64,000 nt of DNA. Source: Symbiodinium sp. CCMP2592. Its lineage: Eukaryota; Sar; Dinophyceae; Suessiales; Symbiodiniaceae. The stretch is taken from assembly GCA_905221615.1 (NCBI GenBank), contig CAJNDT010001324.1:815001-879000 (forward strand), given 5' to 3'. The position numbers were made by a program, and so were the translations under genes. Position 1 is the first letter of the stretch, and each line of letters begins with the position of its first letter. A model generated the notes under the pieces. The model was not told where the DNA came from and made no database searches. It worked only from the letters and a program-made list of their open reading frames with translations. Shown piece by piece: positions 47,832 to 58,116 of this stretch.

Positions 47832-48573
47832 ATGGATTCCGATGCTCCAGGTGGAGCGAACAAAAGGCGAGCCCCAGAAACGGGGGATGGGCTAAGCCTG
47901 GAAGCGATTCGTGAAGTCATCAAGGGGACGACTACAACAACTAGAACAAAAGGTACAGCACCTGCAGCTGCATGGGGGGAGCTCCACGGCAGACACCGAA
48001 GGGGGAAGCAAACAGCCGGCCCTCATCCTTGGTGGATGGGAAGATGACAGTCAGGCCAGCGAAACCTTGCAAAAGGCCCGTGACATGATCCAGTAACTCC
48101 GCATTGACATCGACATGGACCAAGCCTTCTGCCCGGGGGTCAGGCGAGGATACGTTATAGTACCTTACAAGCCCAGAGCAGCCGAGACGGGGGAAGCACT
48201 GCGAGACCGACTCCGCCAAGCCCTCAAGCGTGTGAGAACGGCCAACATCGCTATGGGCCGCAAGGCCGATGGGGGGACCAGGTACCTATGGATGCAGCTC
48301 TCCCAATCGCCAGAGCGCAGGCGCCGTGCACAGCTAGCTGGAAAGACCAAAAGGCTGCTGCTCTCTTTGGGGGCCAACCCAGGAGGAGTGGAAGTGGAGT
48401 GGCCATCGGGTACCGTGTGGTACTTTGGCACCCGCGTTTGCTCTGCCACCACCAGCCCGACCGCGGGGGCAGGAGCCGGATGGATCGACCTGCCGGCCAT
48501 CGCAGCAGGGGTGAACAAGACCGTGGGGGACGTCTCAACAGAATGGGGCGACCTCAAGCAAGCCCTCCGCTGA
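47832..48573 (+). pseudogene. LINE ORF1-like protein, decayed
   Basis: Probable start ATG at 47832 (MDSDAPGGANKRRAPETGDG). The frame changes near 47920 to the frame carrying LQQLEQKVQHLQLHGG (short coiled-coil-like) and LILGGWEDD. There is an in-frame TAA at 48094-48096. The reading continues in the same frame as DMDQAFCPGVRRGYVIVPYK, then WLQ-like MQLSQSPERRRRAQLAGKTK, VEVEWPSGTVWYFGTRV and GWIDLPAIAAGV, ending at TGA 48571-48573. This layout (GGW box, FxPGxRRGYxIVP, LAGKxKRLLLSL, VEVEW) is what I recall of dinoflagellate LINE ORF1 regions. It probably binds nucleic acid in the retrotransposition particle. One frameshift and one stop make it non-functional as read. Confidence 0.6.
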
Positions 48574-49017
48574 GGGGAAGAACCCACTGGCAGCACCGAT
48601 GACAGCGACGAGGGGGACAATGATACCCCAAAGTCGCCAACCTTTCGACCCCTTAAAGGGGAGCACTGTTTTCACATAGCGACCTGGAATGTCGGCGGCC
48701 TCAACGTGGAAGCCACGTTCGACCTACTGCGGGCACTCGGGGGAGCGAAACACCTTTGCATGCTACACGCTGTCCTGCTTCAAGAAATCATTACCAGTCC
48801 TGGCATTTCCTTCAAGTCGGGACACGGATGGAAACTCATCCACGGCAAGATCGAGGGAGAGTTCAGAGGAGAGGCGATCGCGTACAAACTCAACATTGCA
48901 ACACACAGCCAGTCGAGACTCGTCAAAGGGGGGATCGGCACGGTGCTACGCTTCAACTCTGGAGAGCGATGGGGGATACTCAGCGGGCACATCCCATGCG
49001 AACGGACTGCGATGCCT
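48574..49017 (+). pseudogene. LINE APE-type endonuclease domain, truncated
   Basis: After a Ser/Asp/Thr-rich linker the frame reads HIATWNVGGL, LLQEI, GWKLIHGKIEGEFRGEAIAY, GIGTVLRF and WGILSGHIP. These match the start of exonuclease-endonuclease-phosphatase domains of LINE ORF2: the TWNVGGL strand, a catalytic Glu in QEI, and the GHIP segment. In a complete element the domain nicks the target DNA for target-primed reverse transcription. It breaks off just after GHIP, before the remaining catalytic Asp, Asn and His motifs, at the border with the Copia-type element. It is therefore inactive here. Confidence 0.75.
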
Positions 49018-49077
49018 TGTCAAGTTCTAAGGTGTCACTATAAGAGCTGTGAGCAAGACCGTGTAAAGTGCAAGAGA

Positions 49078-49137
49078 AGGGGGCACGCTACGCGTCCCTC
49101 GACTTTAAGGGGGCATGCTACGCATCCCTCATCTTTA
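49078..49137 (+). repeat. 30-bp tandem duplication inside the putative LTR
   Basis: Two adjacent 30-bp units (49078-49107 and 49108-49137) starting AGGGGGCA(C/T)GCTACGC and ending CTTTA, with four differences. Repeats in the U3 part of LTRs are often regulatory; that role is inferred here. Confidence 0.85.
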
Positions 49138-49164
49138 CCTTTCTATGTGACCGCCAACGCAACG

Positions 49165-49175
49165 TTTGGCTCAAG
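49165..49175 (+). other. 11-base match to the 3' end of the dinoflagellate spliced leader
   Basis: TTTGGCTCAAG is identical to the last 11 bases of the dinoflagellate leader. By uniform base statistics about 0.03 such matches are expected in this window on both strands. It may be a relic of a trans-spliced ancestor of the element, which would question the LTR reading of this region, or it may be chance. Confidence 0.45.
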
Positions 49176-49385
49176 TCAATGCCCATAGCTAAGTGCTATA
49201 TGTGTCTTCTATCCTGAGCAATCAGAGCTATCCCGTTGCACAGACGAACCGCCGCCGGCAGTGAGTGCAAAAGGAACGGCCGCCGGTTCTGCCTGCATAG
49301 GATTGCAAGTGTGGAAGTAAGAGGGAGAGACAGGGTCCAGTCTGTGGAGAGTGCAAGCCAGCCACACCTACATTCATTACAGCTC

Positions 49386-49400
49386 TGGTGGGGAGAGCAG
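49386..49400 (+). other. Putative tRNA primer-binding site
   Basis: TGGTGGGGAGAGCAG lies four bases after the putative LTR. TGG would pair with the CCA end of a tRNA, the T with an A discriminator, and GGGGAGA with a TCTCCCC acceptor strand. It does not match the initiator-Met sequence (TGGTATCAGAGC) common in Copia elements. Confidence 0.35.
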
Positions 49401-49493
49401 CAACCAAGTCGAGATCAATCCCCCACGCAGGTTATCAGCCGTACGCGGCTCTGCCTTTCTACAGCAACGACTACTTGATCTACTACGACCACA

Positions 49494-52400
49494 ATGAACT
49501 CAGTATCAAGTCAAGATACGACAATGACTTTCGGTGCCGATGTGGCAGCGCCAGCCGTTGGTGAGTCAACAGCTGATGACACAGTGGTGCAATCCGTTGA
49601 TAGCTCCACGGAAGATGACAAAGGTCAATCTTCTGCGCTTGCCATTGCAAAGGCCGTTCCCAAGGGGAAAGCAAAGAGTCTACCAAGAGCATCTACGCCT
49701 TCGCGTCCGACATCCACAGGTTCGAGGACGGGCAAGGCTTCAGAACGACGGGCCGAAGCGTCTGGTTTTCAGGCACCTCGGACTACGTCCAGGGCCAAGG
49801 ACAAAGGAGTGAAGACTTGGAAAAGAAGTCAAGACCATCATCTTCGAGAAGCTCTTCAGCACGATCGAGGACTTCGGCTACTCGTGGACGTGACAAATCC
49901 ATGACTTGGAATCGGATGGTTACCAATCAACCACGTGATGCTGACGATCTGGATATGACTCTGGACACTATCCCAGCACGTGGTGATGCATCATCGGTGA
50001 CCACGCCAGCCATAGCCGATGGTCCGAATGCCTATCAGGAACTGACGATTTCGAAACAGCTCGAAGCATCTAACCTTGCGCAGCAGATGTACTATCGCAG
50101 TCAGATGCAAGAATACGAAGGAGTTGTTCAGACCCTGATGGACAAGATCAAGGAGATGCAACAAGAAGATGAAGGATCTGGAATTCGCATTGAAGAATTG
50201 GAACGACAACGTGACCATGCATGCTTAGCCATGAGGCACATCAACAATGCCAATCAGGAGATGAAGCGAGACTATGAAACAGCTTTGTTTCGCATGGATG
50301 AACAGAACTCTGCTCAACAACGTCAAGCACATGCCGTTGCCGAGGAGTTAGCTCAACAGCTACACGTGTTCCGCACGGAGGCAGCCACTAACTTTGTGCA
50401 GTTGGAGGCAGGAGCGCAAGGCGATGGTGAGCTTATGGCACGTGAGTATGAGCGTCTGACTCATGAACTTCATGAACATGCCAGAGAGAACTTGGTCCTC
50501 CGGTCAAACACAGCAAGTTCGGAACAAGCCTTACAGGCAATGCAGGAACGATTCCACTTGGTCAAGAACCAGGAGTTGCGGGCTGTGAACGAGATCCAAG
50601 GGCTAGCTGGAAACAGCGCAGCCATTGATCAAGAACGATTTCGGCTGCGCGAACGTCTTGGTGAAGAGGAAGAGTACCGCAAAATGGCTGTGAAGAGGAT
50701 GCAAGAAGCAGAGGACCGACTTCATCAGAATGAAGATCATGCAAGGCGATCATTGCCTACCTTGCACGACGAGCTGAGTGAACTCAGGAAAACGCTCAAA
50801 GCACAAGAAGATCTTAAAGCGAGGACACGCAGCGAATTGGAGGCAGCGCGAAACTCCAATCAAGGAGGAGCGACGCGACCTTCGAGCATGCCCATGTCTT
50901 CGAGGACTACTGAGTCTGGCTGGGAGCACGTAGGAAAGGAAGTAATGCCTGCATTTTCCGTAGGAGATGAGGTACGATCCCCTGAAATACGTTCCCCAAG
51001 TCAAGTTAGTCCAGTCGCCAAAGAGAAGTTCGCATTCTCGGAATCGGACAAGGACAAGAACCTTGTGATGGATGGAATTCCATTCACCGGTGGAAACTTC
51101 TTCACTGGCCGCAGTTCAATGCCAATCGTGGTGGATGCAATGCCCGAGCACTACGTGCCAGGTATTAGCAGCCCAGCACTTGCGCGTTCCACGCCTAGTG
51201 CAGCCACTTTGTTCGGCATACCAAGCGGATTTCATGGGAAAAGTGATGCGGCAGCCGTGCGTGATCGACAGCTACGCGAACTCTTGGAGGATAGCGGGAT
51301 GTTGGGATCGAAGTCCACAGCATCTGCCAGCTCCTCAAGACCTGTTGGTGTCGACGGTATCACCGCATCTACGAAGGGCAACGACCTCATCGGGCCCCCT
51401 ATTGCCTATGACGATTCCATTCATGAAGCAAGGAGACGTCAGATCGAGAAAGAGGTCGCGGAACGGTACGAGGAGAAGATTGCCGATCTGCGAAGCGAAG
51501 TACTCAAGGCCAAGAAAGCCGAACAACGTCTCAGAGCTGATCGTGATGAGTGGAAGTTATTCGCTGAAACGATTCAGGAGGATAATGGAGACGATGACGG
51601 TGACGAGGCTGGCGACGAGAACGAAGATGGAGAGCACGATGAAGGAACCGGCACGGGGTATGACCCTCCTGACCCGCCTGACGATGATGACGATAAGAAG
51701 AAAAGCGGTGGAGGCAAACCTGAATCGGATCCTGGCTCGCATGCGCGTGATCCTGATGGAGACGCGGATCCTGAAGTCACAGAGGTGAGAATTTCCAGGA
51801 GGGAAGCCGACAAAGTGACCGTTCCTCCATGGCCTACTCTCACTCATCTCAACAACTGGCGATCCGTATGCACGGCCAATGTCTTAGGAGCATCAGCCGA
51901 CCCACATCATGAGGACTGGATGTTATGGCTGGCACCAGCGTTCAACCCATTCCCTGATGTCGAAGCATTGAATGATTCAGGACACAAGAAGTTCAAGAGC
52001 ATAGACGTCAAATTGGGGATCGCCATGTTCGCAATGCTACGTGCCGGTGGTGACAAATCAGCTGACCTGTACCTTGAGGTGAACCGGAAGGCTAACGATT
52101 ACATCAGCAGGCCCGACGGGAAGATCATCAAAGGACGACAAATCATTGCGATGATGTATGAAAGTTTTCGAACGCACGATCGTCTCGACATGATCATCAC
52201 TCTTGAGTATTTGGTGAAGCTCCAGTACCAAGGCGATAACAAGCTTCATACGTTCAAGCAGACGTGGTTGGAAGTTCTGGGACGGATGAGACCAGAGGAC
52301 ATTCCATCCAAAACAGCTCTCCGTGATTGCTTGTACAGCAAGATCAAGGACTCGCCCGCAATGAAGATGGAGTTGGGCATGTATTACGAACACTTGCCCT

Positions 52401-53038
52401 ACAATCATGAAGACCGATCGTACGACAACCTGATGAAGATCATTGACCGTACTATCATGCGGAGACGAGAACAGTCAAATCTCACTCAGACCCAAATTGG
52501 CTTGCGCCAGATGCTTGAGGGCAAGGATTTGCTTGCTGCACCGGCCAAGGTACCTGAGAAACCAACGCCTAACGCAGCTCCATCCGCAAAGGTCAAGGCT
52601 TCGACGACCAAGCCGGATAAAGCAACACCTGTACTACCTCAAAGCAAAGCGAAGAGTCATGCGAAGACCAAGCCAAAGCCCAAGAAGAAGACGAGGAGTG
52701 AGTCAGCGGACAACAGAGGTGACAAAAGCAAGAAGCAAATCCGCTGCAAGTGCCATTTCACAGATGCAGGGTGTCGAAATGGTGATAAGTGTCCATTCAG
52801 TCACTCGAAGAAGACTCCAGAGCGACCCTTCACGCCGAGGACGAGAACTCCAAGTCCATCTGGAGGAGGAGAAAACAGGATATGCTACTCGTTCAAGAAC
52901 ACAGGCTCGTGCTCAAGAGAGAATTGTCCTTTCAAGCATGAGGCAGCAGCTACCCCAGCTCCGGAACAAAAGGCAAAAGCTAAAGCCAAATCCGAAGACA
53001 CACGATTAGCAACGGCTCACATGAACGTTCAGCATTAG
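49494..53038 (+). CDS. Gag polyprotein of the Copia-type element
   Basis: ATG at 49494 with A at -3 opens a Ser/Thr-rich N-terminus. One base of frame is lost near 49820, after which a 1073-codon frame (49817-53038) runs to TAG. In that frame, residues about 80-360 are Glu/Gln/Arg-rich and likely coiled coil. A Ser/Pro linker and a Lys/Arg-Glu helix follow, then an acidic run at about 590-640. The conserved Gag core lies at about 660-900 (WPTLTHLNNWR, DWMLWLAPAFNPFPD, YLVKLQYQGDNKLHTFKQTW). Two CCCH zinc fingers, C-x8-C-x5-C-x3-H and C-x8-C-x4-C-x3-H, lie at about 975 and 1020. Gag forms the particle and binds RNA, and the CCCH fingers replace the usual CCHC knuckle. The frame change means either a mutation or recoding at the N-terminus. 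Confidence 0.85.
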
Positions 53039-53387
53039 TTTTGCCGCATTATGGTGTCAAGGCAGCATGGGTAAGCCTTGACGTGCACAATTCATCTGCC
53101 TATCTCAAGAGGTTACCACACCCACATTGTTACTCTTAGTCTCCCCCCCCCCTGGGGAGTCGTGCTCGATATTTGGCGTTTGGTACCCACTCGTGCCACT
53201 CCAGCTATCCTGCGCCCCATCCTACTATGGATATGTCGTTATTCTCTTTTCCAACCGAACAGATTGTTCGCCTTTTTTAAGGATGGATGTAGATTGTCCA
53301 TACCGTTGACAGCGACGCATGATTCGGAGTGTTTCCCAACAGTGGACGGGATAATATCCCTCGGGAACGACTACGTCGACCCGAAAA
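53039..53387 (+). other. Gag-Pol junction without a clear gene
   Basis: After the Gag TAG the Gag frame has one more stop at about 53072 and is then open to 53419, with a protein-like end (PTVDGIISLGNDYVD). The Pol frame, one base away, opens at about 53355. A +1 change near CCGAAAAGTG (about 53382) would join them. A C8 run and a hydrophobic reading precede it. Whether this is a spacer, a degenerate end of Gag or a recoding region is open. Confidence 0.4.
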
Positions 53388-55474
53388 GTGATAAAGCGCA
53401 ATGTGACATTTGCCAATGACGTGAAGTTCATTTCTTCGTGTCCTAGACGATCGAAGAAAGACAAAGAGCGGAAGGTGAAGTACGTCGACATGGAAGCGTT
53501 TGTCAATGATGAGGATCGCGCCGTGAGCTTGGAATTCGCCAAGCACAAAGCGAGATTGAGGGCAAAGATCATGAGAGACATGGTTGACGACGATGATGAT
53601 CAATGCGGAGATCGAGTTTCATTCGTACGAATCCCAGGAACGTCTCGAGTGGAAGAAGTTTCTTTCTACGACGGTGAGGATTCCATCGTTGAGCGCGAAC
53701 TCGATGCTGCACACAGCAAACGGATCATCAATCAAGGCGTATTCAAATGCATGGTTCAACCAGTCATTCTCAAGAAGAAGATCAAGTTTCTCATGGACAC
53801 TGGGTGTGGTCACGACCTCATATCTCAGAAGAAGATCGAGAAGCACAGTCTCGAAACACTCGTGACTCCAGAGCCCATATCATTTCAGACAGCCAATGGA
53901 ATCACCGATACCGATCTCGTGTCGAATTTCCAGACTGAGTCGTTGGAGGAACCGATCAACGCTTATGTGTTGGATGACACACCGTCGGTGCTTTCCATAG
54001 GCAAGAGATGTATGAACTTCAACTACGGGTTTGTGTGGCCACCCGGAAGGGAACCATTCATGATCAACCCGCAGGGCAAGAGAATATCTCTGTTCGTGAA
54101 CGGTGACATCCCGTACGTTCGTGCCGGGAGTTCTAAGTCATTGGTTCATGATGATACGGAGGCCAAAGCGATCACCGAAATCTTCAAGGGTGCGCTAACA
54201 GCGGGCAATGTTGACGTCAGCGTCGCAGCTGCCGCTGAAGCTGCACCGAGCGAGGTTGAAGCAGAAGAAGAAGGTGACGATCATGAACGACCTCCTGATC
54301 CCGAACCCCAAGAACCTCCTATAGAAGAAGTACCAGAGTCCGAGGCCGGACGACCTCCGGACGACGACGAAGGAAAAGGAGTGGGTGAAATTCCATTGGA
54401 TGGTGACGATGAGGTGATCATTGATGTAGAAGGCGACGGTGCGCCGAGCCGCAAGGCCAGAGTCGGAACAATGAAAGCCGAAGCTAAGACGTTGGCACAT
54501 CTGTGTACTCATCGCTACCGCAACCCATATTGCGAATCGTGCATACGCGCGAAGATGAAGCACTTGCGAACACAACGAGGTGCGTTTCAACGTGTGATCA
54601 AACACTGGGGAGATCTTGTGACGTTCGACTTCCTTGACATGCGCAAGGCCGCCGAAGCAGGCATCGGACTCGATGACGGAGCACGTGAAGTTCTAGTCAT
54701 CAGGGACATCGCCACTAAAATGATCGCAGCGATTCCCACGGCTTCAAGGAGCACTGATGAAGTCGTCATGGCCATCAGACGCCTTATGGGAAGACGCAAG
54801 ATTCATATGGCGTATAGTGATGACGCACCAGAGTTCGATTCAGCTATGGCGCAGTTGAAGATCGTGATAGATCATTCCCTTCCAGGGAAACCCAGTAACA
54901 ATTCACTCGCTGAACGATCAAATCAAGAAGTGATAAACACAGTCGCAGCATCCATGCTACACGCCGGATTACCCGCCCAATACTGGTCCTTTGCGCTGAA
55001 TTGCGTGATGCAGAACCTCAACATTGAAGACGTGGAGGGCGATGGTGATTCAGCATGGAAACGAATGACTGGAAAGGACTTCGAGGGAAAAGCCATACCA
55101 TTTGGGGCCAAAGTCTTCTTCAAGCCGACGGACACAAGGCCGAAGACATATGGCAACAAATTCGATCCAAAGGGGATCCCAGGCATTTTTGCCGGATACA
55201 TCATCACTGCTGGTCAAGGATGGTCCAAGAAGTATCGCGTTTGGGATATGAAGGACTTTGCCAATGCGAACTTGTCGATGGACGCATCTGTTCCCAGGAA
55301 GTTGATGAGACCGTACGAGACAGAAGTTATCTACTTCCCAGAGGAGATAACGTTTCCCCTGAAAGCCGAGTACGAGAGAATGAACTCAACCATTGAGGGA
55401 CTAAGGGACAACGTTGACCTTGCTGGCAAGGAGATAAAAGACCCATCGACTTGTCGATTAATCGGGGATTTACG
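53388..55474 (+). CDS. Pol N-terminal part: aspartic protease and integrase
   Basis: The frame has no ATG at its beginning, so expression presumably depends on Gag. Protease: FLMDTGCGHDLIS, with the catalytic D-T-G at 53796-53804. An acidic Pro-rich linker follows (around 54240-54450). Integrase: zinc-binding HLCTHRYRNPYCESC (H-x3-H-x7-C-x2-C), then the catalytic triad D in VTFDFLDM (about 54627), D in YSDDAPEF (about 54819) and E in NNSLAERSNQEV (54912-54914). A Copia-type C-terminal GxFxGY-like segment IFAGYIITAGQGWSKKYRVW is present. Protease cleaves the polyprotein and integrase inserts the cDNA. All key residues are intact. The frame reads through to 55592 but leaves the family pattern at about 55475, where an interrupting segment begins. 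Confidence 0.85.
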
Positions 55475-55922
55475 GTACCGCCCCATGGAGGGAATAAATG
55501 GTGGCCCCCAGAATACCCTGGCGGTATTGAGAGGATCAAAATTATGGACCCTGGTTATTTTGTGTTCTTATCACGGACTCCCGGAAGGCTGAGGGGGCTG
55601 GGAAGATCCTGATACTTAAAGGACATAGAACATCTGACAGTAGGAAGGAGCCGTCTCCGCCGGTTCCCCCTGTGAGGTCCTTACAAACGTCAGCAGCAAT
55701 GAGAGCAGTTGATTGCCCATAGAGACCCAATAAGACGAAGAACATGACAGATAGCCGCTGGTTCTGGGTCTACTGTGGGGCAGTCACCGTACCCTTATGA
55801 ACCCAAAGGTAACTGGGGAGATTTTTTTTTTTAATGATCGAAGATCGCCTCCGCGAACTGAGTCGGTCCAACCGGTTTTTAGACTTTTTTTCTTTTTTTT
55901 TTTTATTTAGCATTTATCTAAG
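55475..55922 (+). other. 448-bp GT...AG segment interrupting Pol (intron-like or inserted)
   Basis: Pol-like coding stops near GGGGATTTACG|GTACC and resumes after ATTTATCTAAG|ACTCATCCCC. Between them all frames carry stops. Removing 55475-55922 joins CG with A to give Arg and keeps one open frame (GDL-R-LIPEGD). The 3' end holds long T-rich runs (55827-55838 and 55885-55907) like a polypyrimidine tract. An alternative is an insertion: AAGACCCATC at 55438 and AAGACTCATC at 55920 look like a 9/10 target duplication, but excising between them does not restore the frame. Confidence 0.5.
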
Positions 55923-58116
55923 ACTCATCCCCGAAGGAGACATCGAAAAACCTGGAGAGATTATCAAGATCTTGAAAGAAAAGAAGTTGGCTCCCGAGGA
56001 GATTGAACATTGGAGTACGGGGAAGAAAGGGGACGGCATTGTATATCTCACCGATGACGGTGAAGCCTGCAAGATCGACAAAAGGGGAGTTCCGGATAAG
56101 ATCCGAAGTGACGGTCGACGAACTCTTCCTACACGGCGACCTATCCATTCTTATTCTCCGGAAGCATGGAAGAAGATGAGCGAAACGGAGAAGAAGGCAG
56201 CATACAAGAACGAAAAGCGAGACAAAGCTCGAGTTGCCAAGAAAGACCGGAAGAAGGCTGTGATAGGAAAGAAGATAGTCACCAAGATTTTAGACAACAT
56301 GATCTTTCCCAAGATTGTCCCATGTGAAGAAATTGATCTGCAACTCAACGTGTCCCTTGATGACGACGATGGTTGGTCATGGGCACAGTCCTATGTGGAT
56401 CAATATACACAGGAACAATTCTTGGCAGATGTCGTGCCGGCCGTTCCGGCGCATATGGTCATGGATGATAACTGGATTCCTTCTATGCCGTGTACGACTT
56501 CTCACAGAAACGTACATCGGGAAAAGAATCATGCAGGAGGATCGTGCTTCAATGCCATGGTCACTCGACCCGTCACACGCAAGGAGATGATCAACAATCC
56601 CAAGGCCATGGAAGCTTTCATGAAAGAATGGAAGGGATTGTGGGACCAAGAGGTGTTTGACTTCTCAACTACGCGTGAATATGACGACGTCGTCGCTGAG
56701 GCAAAGAAGAAAGGTGAGAAAGTACACATGGCGCGAGTACATGGACTGATATACGAGAAGAACTATCAGCTCAAAGAGGACGATCCTGCCAGGAAGTTCA
56801 AGGGGCGAGGTGTACTACTCGGTGATCAGGTCAAAGACCAGAATATGGAAGCCGCATTGTTTCAGGATTTGGGGAATTCCCCGGCTACGTTTGACGCCTC
56901 ACGGTGGGCAGATTACTACGGATGCCTTCCTGGCAACGATGTCCAGATGGCGGATGCTATCCAAGCATACATTCAGGCGAGACTATCGGGCACTCCATGT
57001 TGGGTTGAACTGCCTGATGAAGCCTGGCATCCATCTGCGAAACGGCACAAATTCCGTAGGCCGGTATGTCGCCTGATCAAAGCTCTATATGGACATCCTG
57101 ACGCAGGAACCATGTGGGAACAACATTGCCACACCGCGGTACAGAAAGTAGGGTTCAAGCCGATTGGCGATGAATGGCCATCATTGTATTTCCACCCGCA
57201 AATGAAGCTCTTACTTGTCATCTACGTGGATGATCTCAAGATGGCAGGACCCAAAGAGAATCTACCCAAGGGCTGGGACATGCTGCGCCAGGAACTTCGA
57301 TTGGAAGAGGAAACGCCGCTGGGCTTGTATCTGGGTTGTCGCATCTCCAAGGGCGAGGCAACGTTGCATGACAAAACGAAGGTGCAGACCGTTACCTACG
57401 ACATGGAGACGTACCTGGACATGACAGTCAAGAAGTACTGCGACGTGACTGGGTTCGATCCGACAAAATTCAAGACGGTACCATCGCCGAGTCCGGCTGA
57501 GGAGACTAAGAATCACCCAGCTCGCGCTCCGGCACAGTCAGGTAAAAGCCATCGATGCACGTGGTGTGGACACACCATGCCTGTTGATAAGGATGGTCGG
57601 CTCGTTCCGCCTCCACCTATTCCCAAGGCGCCCGAGGAAGAGGAAATCAACGAGGCTAATCGCGGCGCACTTGCTCCGCAGGCAGCCAGCATTCTCATGA
57701 AATTGCTTTATGCCGCGCGCATTTGCCGCTTTGATCTTCTGCGCAGTATCAACAATCTCGCACGCAAGATCACGAAATGGACCAAGAAGGAGGATGCTCT
57801 TCTTCATCATCTCATGGCCTATGTGCACCAGTCCAAACATCACATGATGATTGGATGGGTCGGGAACTCCTTGGAGGACTCGTCCATCGGGCTGTTTGCA
57901 GATGCGGACTATGCAGGTTGTGGAGAAAGTTTGAAATCTACCTCCGGTGCTCACTTGCACATTCAAGGTTCTCACACACGATTTCCCTTGGCGGGACTTA
58001 GCAAAAGGCAGGGATGCTTGAGTCATTCCACACCTGAGGCCGAGATTGTCGCGGCCGACCTTTGCCATGTCACGTCTTGGATTGCCTGCTATCACGTTGT
58101 GGCAGCAGCTTGGGGG
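55923..58116 (+). CDS. Pol: reverse transcriptase and RNase H (first part)
   Basis: The frame continues from the integrase region through a basic linker (KKAAYKNEKRDKARVAKKD) into the Copia-type reverse transcriptase: WKGLWDQEVFDF, GRGVLLGDQVKD, then PVCRLIKALYGHPDAGTMWE and the catalytic VIYVDDLKMAG (YVDD at 57223-57234). A Cys/His insert CTWCGHTMP follows at about 57555. RNase H starts with LFADADYAG (Asp at 57901) and STPEAEIVAA (Glu). The frame is lost at a run of six G (58112-58117), before the third acidic motif, which continues one base later. Together these domains copy the RNA to cDNA and remove the RNA strand. The active-site residues seen are intact. Confidence 0.85.

Larger units (their letters stand above)
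47438..49017 (+). mobile_element. LINE retrotransposon, 5' portion, interrupted
   Basis: The unit runs from the spliced-leader relic through a 5' leader, an ORF1-like region and the first part of an APE-type endonuclease, then stops where the Copia-type element begins. ORF1 and the endonuclease lie in one frame (frame of 48115 and 48706), separated only by a TGA at 48571. The original element may therefore have had one fused ORF. Reverse transcriptase would follow but is absent from the window. It may resume to the right of the nested element or have been lost. Confidence 0.75.
49018..49381 (+). repeat. Putative 5' LTR (364 bp)
   Basis: It starts TGTCAAGTTC exactly where LINE homology stops and ends CATTACA four bases before a plausible primer-binding site, giving the TG...CA ends expected of an LTR. 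Inside are a 30-bp tandem duplication, a TATA-like CTATATG near 49196, and the 11-base 3' end of the dinoflagellate spliced leader. The matching 3' LTR is not in the window, so the boundaries are inferred. Confidence 0.45.

Noticed and set aside
53588..53865. Alternative-frame ORFs inside Gag and Pol (for example 51072-51788, 52443-53009, 53584-53865)
   Set aside because: Arg/Ser-rich shadow frames of the real coding frame, without motifs.
55438..55929. Simple retroposon insertion with a 10-bp target duplication (AAGAC(C/T)CATC)
   Set aside because: Excision between the duplications does not restore the Pol frame, and the T-rich end is on the wrong side for a + strand poly(A) tail. The GT...AG reading fits better, though insertion is not excluded.
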